Source: Craterostigma plantagineum
Lineage: Eukaryota > Streptophyta > Magnoliopsida > Lamiales > Linderniaceae
Assembly: GCA_027422505.1 (NCBI GenBank)
Contig: JAPQWV010000002.1
Coordinates: 26,638,501-26,702,500 of the forward strand
Direction of reading: 5' to 3'
Length of the DNA: 64,000 nt
How positions within the stretch are numbered: position 1 is the stretch's first letter; each line of letters begins with the position of its first letter. The notes beneath the pieces were generated by a model, which saw nothing but the letters and a program-made list of their open reading frames with translations, did not search any database and had not been told where the DNA came from. The position numbers and the translations under genes are program-made. Below are positions 23,018 to 35,889 of the stretch, in pieces.

Positions 23018-25425
23018 TATTGCGGTAATAATTGTTTTAAAATATTAATTTTAGGAACTAATTAATTATCATGTGGAGGGGCTCCAATAAGTTGGATGAA
23101 TCGATCCCTGTGATATTTTCTGCTTCTTTAACCTTTGTCGTCTGTAGTTTGCGTGGAATTCTCTATATTTCCCAACTGTAATAACTTTATATGAATCGGT
23201 ATCTTACATATTTGATAATCTTTTTCTTATTACACTTATTGCTTCGCAATTCGGGCAAATATATGTTAAAAATATGCGTTTCTTTGAAGCATTTTATCAA
23301 TATCCAAAAATTTATTTGTTTTGTTGTAAGACAAATATCATCAGGAAAGATTCTGAAGATCTTCTTCATCTCTTGTAGCCATATTTATTATGGCCGACGA
23401 GTAAAGATGGCGACCCCCCATGTAAGAAAATAATTAAATAGAGAGTAAAGCACGGCATTAAATCCGTCGCCAATGAAAAGGTAGATTTTCTAATAATGCA
23501 ACTATAAAATCGAAGAAAAATTATACGTATCGGTGCTGCATAGTACTAAGATATGAGATAAAATTTCCCCTCTCAGCATCTTACAATGTTGAACGGGACG
23601 CATATTTAGTATTTACAAAAGTAGAGAAATGGACCAATAAATGAATATCGTAACGTAGTTTAATTGTTTTCCGAATCTTATTATGCAATAATTTTGTTAG
23701 TCTAATTCGACGGAAGTATCGATTAAAACTAGGCCGTGACTCTTTTGCACGCCAAATTATTAAATGACCGATTGATTGTACGTACGTATTTAATAAAAAG
23801 ATTATATAGAAACGTAACATTCATACATATGAAGATTAGAAAAAGGACAGCAAGGACTATATATGATATTGATCACTTAACTCTTGCCAGTGATGAATAT
23901 ATATTTAGACACATACATAATTATATTTGTAATATTACTTATTGTATTCCTTGACGAATAGGATATAGCATGTGATTCTTCGTGACCTTTCGGTGTATGG
24001 ACTAATATGTGAAATGAAGTGATGATCTTTGATAATAAGTAAACTACCATTGAAGCTCCCACTTACTTAGGTTTGGACCAATATTTACTCGCAATGCATT
24101 CTAAGTGAGTGACACATGCATGTTAATAATAAGGCATGCGTTTATTATCTCTTAAGGAAATACAGATCACTTGTAAAAAAAATTAAATACCGTAATGTGG
24201 GAAATTAAATCCCAATATAGGTTAGGTTTATATTAAATAAAAATATAAATTCAAATGCTGCCTCAAAAGTAGGTCGCCGATTAGTTCAATATTAATCATA
24301 GCAATAATGAGAATATTTAATAGAAAATTCTTAAAACGAGTTTAATTGTACATCTATGATTGACCCGGTTTGTAATAAATGAAACTATGACATCCCTTTC
24401 TGCTGCAATTAATACTCAATTGGCAATGCATGTGATATTATAATGCTTATGATAATCATCAATATACGATAGACGACCCCCTCCTTAGCGCAAGACTTGT
24501 AGGAAATAAAAGTAGTTAAAGGGACCACCCCATCTTTTTTTGTATATTAACATAATAGGTAGATAAATAAATTCTAGCTTAGCTTAAATCACACGAAACG
24601 ACAATAACAAAGACCGCGACACATGGAATACATTAATGAAAAGGGTGCCCCGAGTTGTGGTCAATACTCAATACGAAATGATTGACATAGATAGCAGATT
24701 AATAGAGGGTATACATACAATACAAATGAAATAACTACAAGGGATGTCTTAATACGCCTACGCAACTCGGACTCTGTTTTCTAGGCTTAGCTACTTCGAC
24801 CTAACAAAGACCGACGTTTAATTACGTGTTACTAAATGTAGTAATTCTATTTTTTTTTAAGTGTAGTAATTACTACATTGTAAATGTAGTAATTCTAGAG
24901 TCGCCGTTTGTCCTAGTGAGTAGTTTTGTCTCTACATATATTTATTGTTAATAATTGCAGACAGAGGATAATTTAATATATGGGAGCCCATTATTTAATT
25001 TTTTTTTTATAATTGCGTTTGTATTAAGGTCCATTTATCCATGTCCAAATAAATTGGGCCCTTTTTGAAGCACTAACGTATTGTATAAAACAACCACACA
25101 ACCCCTTCGTTCGTGACAGAGAGAGACTCCCAATGTTTATTAGGCTCGAAGCTAATGCATGCATTGTTTATATGGATTAATAATCATCAAGAAATGAAAA
25201 GTTTGTTTGTTTGTTTGCTTTTGTTTTCAGTAGTATAAATATTCTTCTATATACGTTGATGACAAATGCCACGACGAAATGGTCGTCTGACGGACGGACG
25301 TAATTTCGGACGGCGAGTTGACATTTATAATTAAATAAGTTCCTTGATTTCGTGTAAGTTTGTTATAATCAAACATATATAATATACAATAGAATTCTAT
25401 ACAACCAAACCCACTTTTCTTTTTA
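23018..25425. other. Intergenic DNA, nothing coding recognised
   Basis: About 2.4 kb between the MYB gene and a MITE, beginning with the MYB 3' UTR. It is AT-rich. A small cluster of TGTAGTAATT words in both orientations lies at 24836-24897. No supported gene or dated transposon end was found. Confidence 0.45.
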
Positions 25426-26058
25426 GGGCATCTCCACCCGATACCCAAAGGAGATTCCAAACTGTAAAATATGCTCCAATGAAAACGAAAACGAATACGC
25501 AAAATAGGATTCCATGATTTTCTCTCTCCTCTCGACGTATATGAGTTTGCACTGTTCATTACCCCATAAATCTTTCCCTCTTACGTATTGACCCCTCTAA
25601 ATATCATAATTAGTTTTTATTACTTATGACATATTATTTAATTTCAACAATAAATAATGCAATTAGTTAAATGAAAACATACGTCAATTACTCGCGATAG
25701 AAATGCACACAAACCATGAAAAATACCACACATAGGGAAAATAACAATAATAAAATATACTAAATGCCCCCTGTTTTAATAAATAGTTTTTTTATTTTTT
25801 TTTATACATACAAATAATAATTTTATTATTAATCTTAATATATCTCAAGCGAATTTAAAATAACATCATAGTATAATTTGTAAAATTGTAAGATATGTGG
25901 GTAGTATTGAAAAGCTGTAAAAGGTGGTGTGAAAAGAATATTTCGAGAATATTCTTTTGAGTTTGAAAATATGTTTAATGGTTGGAAAAGAATTACTGTT
26001 TGACGTGACATTTACTGCATTTTGAGTTTAAAAATGAGTTTTTCGGTTGAAGATGGTC
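25426..26058. mobile_element. PIF/Harbinger-type MITE (633 bp)
   Basis: Imperfect terminal inverted repeats GGGCATCTCCACCCG and CGGTTGAAGATGGTC are flanked by the 3-bp duplication TTA on both sides (25423-25425, 26059-26061), the target preference of Harbinger elements. The interior is AT-rich and noncoding. A related but different element lies at 51660-52348. It sits about 385 bp upstream of the peroxidase start codon and may belong to its promoter. Confidence 0.8.
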
Positions 26059-26443
26059 TTACGGTTTACAGATACTCTGTTAAAAAGACCCTGATTGATT
26101 CAACGGAAGTAATCATAATCATAATCCTAATCAATTTATGGAATTTCAAACACAAAAGTTAGATACGGCGGCATAATTATTATATTAGAATTATATACCA
26201 GTCAACTCGCATTGCGCGTTACCATACTAATATTATTTTTTATATGAAAGACCCATAATATACAATCTAATATTATATTGGTTTTGGACTGTAATGCACG
26301 TTGCCAACTTTGTGACAACCCTATAATAGAAATAGTCCATATATCGCTCTCTCTATTTTCCTACATATATATAATAAGCCGATCATCTCGTTCTTCATAA
26401 TATTTATTCAATCACCACAAAAGTAAAATCTAACTTGCTAGAA
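26059..26443 (+). promoter_or_regulatory. Promoter of the class III peroxidase gene
   Basis: CATATATATAATAAG at 26364-26378 lies about 70 bases before the ATG and fits a TATA box. The MITE begins just upstream. Confidence 0.5.
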
Positions 26444-27005
26444 ATGGAGAAAATATTAGCGACATCATCATTGTTGTTATTGTTATTTTGCATTATTATT
26501 AATGTCGCTTCTGCTCAGCTACGAGTGGGTTTTTACAACACAACATGCCCAAGAGCCGAGTCCATAATCCAACAAGTCGTTCAACAAAGCTTCAGAAACG
26601 ATCGTTCCATTACAGCATCACTTCTTAGGATGCATTTCCACGATTGCTTCGTCCATGTATAATAATGTCCTAAACCCCATTCATTTGAATATACATTTCA
26701 TTACATACATACATACATTTTACCAATAACATTAAATATATATTATTGTCAAATAAAGGGCTGCGATGCTTCGATCCTCATAGACTCAACGCCGTCCAAA
26801 TCAGCGGAGAAGGACGCCGGCCCTAACCTAACTGTTCGTGGCTTCGACCTAATAGACGCTGCCAAGTCAGCATTGGCCGCAGCTAACTGCTCAGCCATCG
26901 TCTCATGCGCTGACATCATCACCTTAGCCACCCGCGACGCAGTTGCCCTAGCCGGCGGACTTAGGTGATCTACTCCTTTTTCCATATTTCTATCTATTAA
27001 TACTA

Positions 27006-27045
<40 letters not shown>

Positions 27046-27846
27046 ATAGTATAGTATGAAACGACAATAATCATAATAATAATCAATGCGTCAATTCATG
27101 TTAAAATTATAATCCAGGCTCTCCTGACGGTCACTTAGTAGTCTATCAAAATATGATAATTCATCCTTGTTTTAAGAAGGACCCGTCGATTTTTAATAGT
27201 ACATTTATGTCAAAAAAGCAGATATCAAGTTCCAACGGGCAGGAGAGATGGGTTGGTGTCTGACTCGAATGACGTGGACCTTCCCGGGCCAGACCTAACC
27301 GTAGTCGAAGCATTTTCTTTCTTCAGAGCGAAGGGATTCACCTTAGCCGAGATGGTCACACTGCTCGGCGCGCACACGGTAGGCGTGGCTCACTGCGGGT
27401 TTTTTCAGGACAGGCTGGTGAACTTCCAGGGAAGCGGGAAGGCGGACCCCACCATGGACCGTGGATTGGCCGCCAGGCTGTTGAGGATTTGTGGGAACAA
27501 ATCTCGACCTTTGAGCTCGGATCGTACGGTGTTCTTGGATCAAGGAACGACTCCTTTTGGTTTCGACAATCAGTTCTTCAATCAGTCGAGGCTGAGGAAA
27601 GGTGTTCTTCAGATAGATCAAGAGATTGCTTTGGATAAGACGACGTCGAGGATTGTTTCGAGCTTCGTTTCGAACTCCAAGGGATTTCAACAGAGCTTTG
27701 CTAATGCGATGATCAAGCTTGGGAATGTTGAGGTTCTTGTACAGCCCGGGAATAATAATAATAAGGGGCCGGGGGAGATTAGGAAAAATTGCAGGGTATT
27801 TAATGCAAGGGTTAATAATAAGGGCGGTAAGAGAGGAGGAAGTTAA
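26444..27846 (+). CDS. Secretory class III peroxidase
   Basis: Exons 26444-26656, 26759-26964 and 27222-27846 splice in frame to 347 residues. A signal peptide (about residues 1-25, ending NVASAQ) sends it to the cell wall or vacuole. Catalytic parts are present: the distal site RMHFHDCF (Arg62, His66), the Ca-binding and disulfide context GCDASILID, the AEKDAGPN region, RYQVPTGRRDG, and the proximal haem ligand in LLGAHTVGVAHC (His191). The conserved cysteines of plant peroxidases can be followed to NCRVFNARV near the end. Family enzymes oxidise phenolics with H2O2, for example in lignification. The motif set and the short basic tail (KGGKRGGS) resemble the Prx44/57 branch. Two introns are kept; the classical third is absent. 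The 3' part is duplicated at 31019. Confidence 0.93.
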
Positions 27847-27994
27847 CGGAAGTTGTTGAAAGTTTTACTTCATTTTTTTTCTTGAATGATAGCATATGTG
27901 TGTCGTCGTGTGCTTTGATTAAGTGTTTTTAACGAATGAATAAAATGCATGGAGTTTCATTTCATTCTAGTCTGTTGGATTGTTTTGTCGTGTG
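27847..27994 (+). other. 3' UTR of the peroxidase, cut by a copia LTR
   Basis: Contains AATAAAATG near 27939, a possible polyadenylation signal. The copia LTR starts at 27995. The same UTR/LTR junction recurs at 31545/31546. Confidence 0.6.
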
Positions 27995-28310
27995 TAAGAA
28001 CTTTGTAGGTTTTGTGGAGAAGATGAATGTAAATAAAGATCGAAATTTTTATAGAATCAACTTGAAGATGTACACAGTGCATTTACATATATATAGAGGG
28101 AATTTCAAGTTAACGGTTCTAACTATCATAGCCGACTCACTAATAGAATCGCTAGTATTGCTAGCGAATTCTAAACTAATAAAAGGTGCTATAAAACGCT
28201 GATTATATAGCAGAGGAATAACGCGCTAGAATTCTTCACTTATCAAGCTTCAAACTTTAGTTCTTCAGCTGAGGTTGGTCTTTTGCATATTTGATGGCTT
28301 GATTCCAATA
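27995..28310 (-). repeat. LTR copy A of Copia-2
   Basis: 316 bp, practically identical to 31546-31861 and close to 33414-33730. Confidence 0.9.
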
Positions 28311-31018
28311 GCCCCCCGCAAGATGGATCGTACAGATTTCGTACAGCCATCTTGGATAGGGCACGTTGTAGAAGCAGGCCAGTGAGAGGCTTAGTCAGGG
28401 CATCTGCGACTTGATCCTCAGATCTGAAAGCGAGAAGCCGAATTGAGCCATTCAGCACATGGTGGCGGATGAAATGACAATCGAGTTCGATGTGTTTGGA
28501 GCGCTCGTGGAATTTGGGGTTCGAGGCAAGGCGTAAGGCCGACTGATTGTCACAGTAAATGACAGGAACATGAGAAGAGGCTAAGTGGAGTTCATGTAGG
28601 AGCTCAGTGAGGACGGCACCAAGTGCTCGATACTCGGCCTCTGTGGAAGAACGGGAGACGGTCGGTTGCTTTTTAGCCTTCCAGGTGACCAAAGAATCGC
28701 CGATAAACGTGCAGTAGCCAGTAACAGATTTGCGAGTGTCTTGACATGTAGCCCAATCGGCGTCCGAAAATGCCTTAATCTGCAAATCAAAAACAGAGCT
28801 CATGAGTATACCTTGACCGAGCGAACCTTTTAGATACCTGAGAAGATGGTGAGCTGCCGCTAGATGCCCAGTTCGCGGGGAGGAAATATATTGGCTGAGT
28901 TTGTGGACAGTAAAAGCAATGTCTGGGCAGGTAAAAGTGAGGTACAAAAGGCGACCGATTAACCGACGATATTGGAAGGGTTCTTCTAATAGTTCGCCAT
29001 CTTCAGCGGTGAGTTTGCTGTTGGGATTAATTGGTGTGGAGAGAGGCTTTGAAGCCAGATAGCCAGTGCCATCTAGTAGTTGAATTGTGTACTGGCGTTG
29101 GGAGAGATAGATGTCGTTGCTGCTGCGCGCAACCTCGATGCCGAGAAAGAATTTTAGGTCGCCCAAATCTTTGACCTTGAAGGGCCGGCAAGAATTATGG
29201 CGTCGACGTAGACCAAAAGAATTAGTAAGGTGCGGTCTTCCCCTTTCAGGAATAGGGTATGATCAGACTGGAGTTGGTGAAAGCCAAACTGGGAAACAGC
29301 CTCGGTGAAGGCCTTATTCCATTGCCAAGAGGACTGTTTTAAACCGTAGATGGCGCGTTGTAATTTGCAGACCATTTTGTTTCCTCCTTTTCATGGGTAG
29401 TGTCTGTAAAAGCCCGGCGGAAGATCCATATACACCTCTTCAGTGAGTTCGCCATTTAAGAAGGCGTTGGCAACATCCATCTGTGTAATATGCCATTGGA
29501 GTTTGGCAGTCAAGGATAGAATAAGTTTGATGGTGTTATGTTTGGCAACCGGCGCGAAGGTTTCAATGCAGTCGATGCCCTCCAATTGGTCATAGCCCTT
29601 GACGACCAAGCGGGCTTTGTATTTCTCGATCTGTCCAGAGGAGTTGAATTTTAATCTGTAGACCCAGCGACACCCGATAGAGTTCTTTCCGGCGGGTAAA
29701 GGCATAATAGTCCAAGTGTTATTGTCCTCGAGGGCAGCAAGTTCTTTAGTCATGGATCTCATCCAGCTGTCAGAGCTTGAGGCTTCTGTAAAGCTTCGCG
29801 GTTCCTTGGCCAGTGACATGTTACATATGAACGTTTTGTAATTGTCAGAAAAGTTATGATAGGTAAGAACTTGAGACAGAGGATATAACTCCCTGTGATC
29901 AGTAAGGTGGCTGCAAGGATAATCCTTCAAATATGAGGGCTGCTTGGTCTGTCTGGAGGATTTCCTCGGAGGCTCAGGGCCTATTTGCGAGGCAGAGGAA
30001 CTTGGGAGTTGGCCTTGGCTCGAAGGTGAAGGTTCTGCTAGAGCAGACTGGTGTGGAGCAGTTTCAGGGGAAACATGAAGCAGAGGTTCTTCTAGAACAG
30101 GTTGGTGGGAACCAGTGGCAGGTTCTTCAGGGGCATGATCATCAGTGTATGGACGAGGTAAAACAGAAACAGGGAAGGGATCTTGGGAAGGTGGTAAGGT
30201 GTCTTTCTGTTTGAAGGGAAAAACAGTTTCAAATGTGACATCCCTTGAAATGAAGATCTTTCGTGTGCTCAAGTCCATCACTTTGTATCCTTTTATCCCA
30301 TTAGAATAACCAAGAAATACACACTCATCGCCCTTGGATCAAATCTCTTGCGGCCAGCTGCCAGTGTTGAGCTGTAACAAAGAGCACCAAAAACTCGAAG
30401 GTAGTTATAGTCGACAGGTTTTTGGTATAATAGATTGAATGGACTCTTGTTTGCCAAGATAAGAGAAGGTGTTCTGTTGATTAAGTAAGTGGCTGTGAGT
30501 ACGCATTCTGACCAGAACTCAATGGGGATCCCAGATTGAAAATACAGGGAACGCGCCACGTTCAAGAGATGTTGATGCTTTCGTTCGACGATTGAGTTTT
30601 GTTGGGGCGTTTGGACGCAGGACTGATGGTGTATAATCCCTTTGTCTTTGAACAGCGAATGAAGACAGAACTCTCTGCCATTGTCTATCTAACTACCTTA
30701 ATCTTGCAGCCGAATTGAGTATCCACCATGTTCAAGAAATAAGCAATGGTAGGCTGAACTTCGGACTTGTATCTAAGCATAAAAAGCCACGTAAAACGTG
30801 AGTAATCATCAATAATGGTGAGGAAATAGCTGTGTCCTAAATGTGAGGGGACATGGAAGGGTCCCCAAACATCACAATGGATCAAGTCGAATGGGGAACA
30901 AACAGTTTTATTGCTGTTTGGAAATGAAATTCTTTTCTGCTTTGCAATGGGACAAATCTTGCAATATGAATCTGTTATGACATCAAGGTGTTTCAAAGAG
31001 GATTTCAATACATTCAAG
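27995..31018 (-). mobile_element. Copia-2, left piece: 3' LTR, RNase H, RT and most of integrase (minus orientation)
   Basis: The LTR (27995-28310) is preceded, in element orientation, by the polypurine tract GCGGGGGG. It starts TATTGGAATC and ends GTTCTTA, again with TA...TA borders. Then follow RNase H and the RT C-terminus (28243-29166, with HERSKHIELDCHFIRHH and VADALTKPLTG), RT (29154-30281, with YVDAI replacing YVDDI at the active site, KARLVVKGYDQ and MDVANAFLNGEL), and integrase (30293-31017, with HCDVWGPF and IDDYSRFTWLF). Frameshifts split the polyprotein near 29160, 29380 and 30285, with another break at 30566-30684. At 31018 the element stops abruptly in the zinc-binding part of integrase, where peroxidase sequence begins. 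Confidence 0.92.
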
Positions 31019-31545
31019 ACCAGGCTGTTGAGGATTTGTGGGAACCAATCTCGACCTTTGAGCTCGGATCGTACGGTGTTCTTGGATCAAGGAACGACTC
31101 CTTTTGGTTTCGACAATCAGTTCTTCAATCAGTCGAGGCTGAGGAAAGGTGTTCTTCAGATAGATCAAGAGATTGCTTTGGATAAGACGACGTCGAGGAT
31201 TGTTTCGAGCTTTGTTTCGAACTCCAAGGGATTTCAACAGAGCTTTGCTATTGCGATGATCAAGCTTGGGAATGTTGAGGTTCTTGTACAGCCCGGGAAT
31301 AATAATAATAAGGGGCCGGGGGAGATTAGGAGAAATTGCAGGGTATTTAATGCAAGGGTTAATAATAATAAGGGCGGTAAGAGAGGAGGAAGTTAACGGA
31401 AGTTGTTGAAAGTTTTACTTCATTTTTTTTTCTTGAATGATAGCATATGTGTGTCGTCGTGTGCTTTGATTAAGTGTTTTTAACGAATGAATAAAATGCA
31501 TGGAGTTTCATTTCATTCTAGTCTGTTGGATTGTTTTGTCGTGTG
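31019..31545 (+). pseudogene. Duplicated 3' part of peroxidase exon 3 and its 3' UTR
   Basis: From 31020 the sequence repeats 27478 onward (RLLRICGN...SRPLSSDRTVFLDQ to the stop at 31394-31396, then the same 3' UTR to 31545) with only a few substitutions and one extra AAT codon. It lacks the signal peptide, both catalytic histidines and every exon boundary, so it cannot encode a peroxidase. An open frame of 161 codons runs from antisense integrase sequence at 30911 into it; this is a by-product of the junction. Confidence 0.93.
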
Positions 31546-33730
31546 TAAGAACTTTGTAGGTTTTGTGGAGAAGATGAATGTAAATAAAGATCGAAATTTT
31601 TATAGAATCAACTTGAAGATGTACACAGTGCATTTACATATATATAGAGGGAATTTCAAGTTAACGGTTCTAACTATCATAGCCGACTCACTAATAGAAT
31701 CGCTAGTATTGCTAGCGAATTCTAAACTAATAAAAGGTGCTATAAAACGCTGATTATATAGCAGAGGAATAACGCGCTAGAATTCTTCACTTATCAAGCT
31801 TCAAACTTTAGTTCTTCAGCTGAGGTTGGTCTTTTGCATATTTGATGGCTTGATTCCAATAGCCCCCCGCAAGATGGATCGTACAGATTTCGTACAGCCA
31901 TCTTGGATAGGGCACGTTGTAGAAGCAGGCCAGTGAGAGGCTTAGTCAGGGCATCTGCGACTTGATCCTCAGATCTGAAAGCGAGAAGCCGAATTGAGCC
32001 ATTCAGCACATGGTGGCGGATGAAATGACAATCGAGTTCGATGTGTTTGGAGCGCTCGTGGAATTTAGGGTTCGAGGCAAGGCGTAAGGCCGACTGATTG
32101 TCACAGTAAATGACAGGAACATGAGAAGAGGCTAAGTGGAGTTCATGTAGGAGCTGATTTATCCATATTTTCTTGTCTGCCAAATCAGGTAAATTGAAAG
32201 ACAAACACATACCTGAGGTTTTGTCATGTTGTCTGCCAGGTTCTGATTTATCTGATGAGATGGAGTTTGCATGTTGATTGAGCAAAGCCTTTAAACTCAG
32301 CAGCTGACTCGGATTGAGCTGAACCTGAACCAAGTTATCTTCAGCAGGGCCAATCCTAGATGACATCTGGGAATCCTCAAGTGAATTATTGCCTGTCAGT
32401 TGCTCTGCCCCAAATTGGTTTACCCTGGCTGCCCTGTATTTGGGATTGTCTGTAGCCAGGTGGAAAGCCGTGGATGTGGTAGCAAGATTCTACGGTATGG
32501 CCTCTTTTATTGCAATGTGTGCAGAAGGGTTTGGCCGATTTCTTTCTTTGATGAAAGGCGTGTCTCTTGGGGATTTCAGGATTGCCATTAGCTGTCATCA
32601 TAGCCATATTGTGCATCTGATCATCACCAGCTTGGACAGGCCCTGAGATCATTGATCTCTGTCGTTCTTCTTGGATTAGGAGACTGAAAACTTTGTTGAT
32701 AGTTGGTAGAGGGTACATGAGGAGTATCTGCCCTCTTACCTGCGAAAACGAATCGTTTAGTCCCATCAAGAAAGTGAGGACATATTCCTCATTCAAATAA
32801 TCTTTCATGGCTTTTATGCCGCCGCAAGTACACGGACAGGTTGGTTGGTAATTGGTCAATTCTTCCCATAGAGTCTTTAATCTGGTGAAGTACACACCGA
32901 CGCTGCTCGTTCCTTGGGTTAGGTTGATCAGTTCTTTCTTTAATTGAAAGATCCTCGGCTTGTTCGACTAATCGAATCTCTCTTGAAGATCATTCCAAAT
33001 TTCTTGAGCCGATGAATTGTATAGTATGCTACCTGAAATCTCTTTCAAAACTGAGTTGAGGATCCAAGAGATTACGATATTGTTATTTCTTTTCCAAGCC
33101 TTGAACTTGTTCTGATCGGTGGCAGATGGTGGTTGGAGATCGCCATTTACAAAGCCATCTTTGTTTCTTCCAATTAGAGCTATCATCATAGCCCTGCTCC
33201 ATGTTGTGTAATTATCGCCGTTCAGCAGTTCGTGAACAAGCAGATGCCCAGAATTATCGCTGCTATTGATGAAGTAAGGGTTGTGTGACTGAGTTGCTGC
33301 TGTGGAATCTGTATTCTCTGATTCTGCCATCGTAGTGTAGCTTCCGAGAAATGAAGAATTTTAGGGTTCTTGGATCTTGATTTTCGCAGCCTTGAAAGCT
33401 TGCTCTGATACCATAAGAACTTTGTAGGTTTTGTGGAGAAGATGAATGTAAATAAAGATCGAAATTTTTATAAAATCAACTTGAAGATGTACACAGTGCA
33501 TTTACATATATATAGAGGGAATTTTAAGTTAACGGTTCTAACTATCATAGCCGACTCACTAATAGAATCGCTAGTATTGCTAGCGAATTCTAAACTAATA
33601 AAAGGCGCTAATTATAAAACGCTGATTATATAGCAGAGGAATAACGCGCCAGAATTCTTCACTTATCAAGCTTCAAACTTTAGTTCTTCAGCTGAGGTTG
33701 GTTTTTTGCATATTTGATGGCTTTCCAATA
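31546..33730 (-). mobile_element. Copia-2, right piece: LTR, RNase H end fused to gag, primer site, LTR
   Basis: LTR copy B (31546-31861), then the RNase H C-terminus up to about 32154. There it is joined directly to the gag/protease border (the frame reads from DLADKKIW into LLHELHLASSHVPV). Gag continues to its ATG at 33330 (MAESENTDS), with a zinc knuckle CTHCNKRGHTVESC, a stop near 32968 and a frameshift near 32390. The primer-binding site (33402-33413, complement of TGGTATCAGAGC) and LTR copy C (33414-33730) close the element. All of protease, integrase and RT are missing from this piece. The flanks of copies A and C (GTGTG and GTTAA) do not match. Confidence 0.9.
33414..33730 (-). repeat. 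LTR copy C (5' LTR) of Copia-2
   Basis: 317 bp, next to the primer-binding site, so this is the 5' LTR. It differs from copies A and B by a few substitutions, an insertion near 33607-33615 and a small deletion near 33722. Confidence 0.88.
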
Positions 33731-35889
33731 GTTAAAATCCACTTGAGTGAAATTTAATGGGTCTTGTTTTTATGTATGCTAAGGTGAGAAGATATGACGA
33801 CCAAGCCCATATTTATTTCATCAATTGTTTTGCAAGCATAGACGTATGATTTTTTAGTGGTTTGGATAGGTGTTGCTAGATTATGAAGAAAATATATTAT
33901 TTTATTTGAGCAACTTGTGTTGAATTGTCTCCGTTTATGGCTAAAGTCCAAGAAGCCATCAAAACCTAGAAAAGTTGATAAAAGTGGCAACATACCAAAC
34001 CCCATCTGCGATGCAAAATGCAACTCCCTAGAGAATATTTAAATTGAGACGAATAAAAAGTTTGTACTATAAATAAAGTTGGCAGTTTTAAATTGGACAC
34101 CGACCAAACATATGGGTTGTACTTTTGGGCACATTTTAAGATGTATCATGATTATGGCTTTTGCCGCTTTTGAAAATGAATTAAACAATAAAACCTAATG
34201 TAATGGACGTAACATGTAAGCGTGCGATTGTTTAATTTCTAGATCTCGCAACAAAGAACGAAGGCCGACCAGCTAACAATTATGTTTATATATTTTGCGA
34301 ACAAGTCCGATTATGATTGGACTAGGTTTACGAGCTACGTCTAAATAATCGATCTTCTTTATTAGTATCTATATCTCTATATGATATATATAAATATATA
34401 TTTTCTTGAAAAACATGCATGAAAACAACGGCCGAAATAAACAACAGTGGTCATAGCATTGGAATCACTTGAGATAAGTCCAAGAACATAAATTAACAAA
34501 TATTGTTCTATTGGGACAATGCAATTATAGATGTCATAGAATTCAAAACAAAAAGAAACCCTTAACTGAACAAAACAAGACTTTCTCTCAAAGCAAAAGA
34601 AACCTCGTCCCCTACGTAACATAAATTAAAGTCGGTTTTTTTATTCTATTTTGTCTTTGCTTTCTGTTTTTATCTGGTCGACTGTTCAAGTGTTCATACA
34701 GTAATACAACTTATCCTGACACGGAGAAATCAATTATAATTATGATAATAAGAGGTGGGAACTCTGCAACGCCACTGTGACTTTATGTCAGGAGAATAAT
34801 TATAGATATATATAAAGTTTCCTTTGGATTTTTCATACACAAACTCAATGGAGATTCGCCACGAGACGTTTCTATAGAGATAATTGTTTATGAATAAACT
34901 GGAAGAGAAAAGGAAATCGAAAGAATGTACTTGCGATTAGTAGTGATGAGAACTATAATAAAGTGGATATTCATCTAATAGGCTAGTTTAATATTTATTG
35001 ACTTGAGACAAGCTAGCCAAAGTGAAAACTGATGTCTAATTATTATTCGTACTCCCCTTTGTCAAATACTTACACGAGTCTTAGTTTCTGTGTCGTGCAA
35101 AATGGTGTACTAATTAAAGGAGAGATGGGCAATGGGGCAATATAACCATTCATCCCTCACCAAATCAGGTGAGAATAAGCCTAATAAGTTTGAATCAACA
35201 GTCATTAAGAACCCTATTACTCATTTGGTCATCAACATCATCGTCATCACAAATTGTCTTTATGATTATTGACATCCATGAACCAAGTATAGTTAATATT
35301 TATACAGGGAATACTCTTGCACCTATTTATGCAATTTGCTTATTAGCAGGTGAAAACTATATTTTATTTTGGATGATTAGGAAAATATTTATTTTTCATG
35401 TCTGTCAAAAGAGGAACCCGGGCAGGGGAGGAGGATTGGTGCAACAACATGGAAACATCCTCGTATGTAGCGTATCTTGTAATTAGTTAAACAACATAGT
35501 TTAGCGGAATAAAAGCTGTCCAAATCAGGTGATCATCGTCAATAAACATTCCCACCGATATCCAAGCTAAACTATGACATATAAAGTATATAATTATATA
35601 CTACATTAGTTCTGATATCATCAGTGTGCTACTTACCGACGCGGCCAATATAGAATGATAAACCCTTATTCCATTCCATCTAAGAATTGTATTTTGAGAT
35701 AATAATATCATATCACCTTAATTAACTGTTTATTTTAGTTAATTAAATGTCTTGGATCCCTTCACTTTTTTGCATTAAATTCACATCTTAATATTATTTA
35801 ATCTATATTATAATATGATGACATAAGGATAGATTAGTCCACTTCCAATCTAGGATATGAATTCCCTAGCTAGTTAATATCCTTCCGCC
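33731..35889. other. Intergenic DNA upstream of the WOX gene, nothing recognised
   Basis: About 2.2 kb, AT-rich. Open frames at 33754-34023 (minus), 34377-34622 (minus) and 35169-35486 (plus) have no family features, splice context or conservation that I can see. Confidence 0.4.

Noticed and set aside
25227..25559. 110-codon minus-strand frame upstream of the peroxidase
   Set aside because: It overlaps the end of a Harbinger-type MITE and shows no family features.
30911..31396. A second functional peroxidase gene
   Set aside because: Only the C-terminal third is present; signal peptide, distal and proximal histidines and introns are missing.
35169..35486. Possible gene before WOX
   Set aside because: No recognisable domain, no splice continuation and AT-driven residue content.
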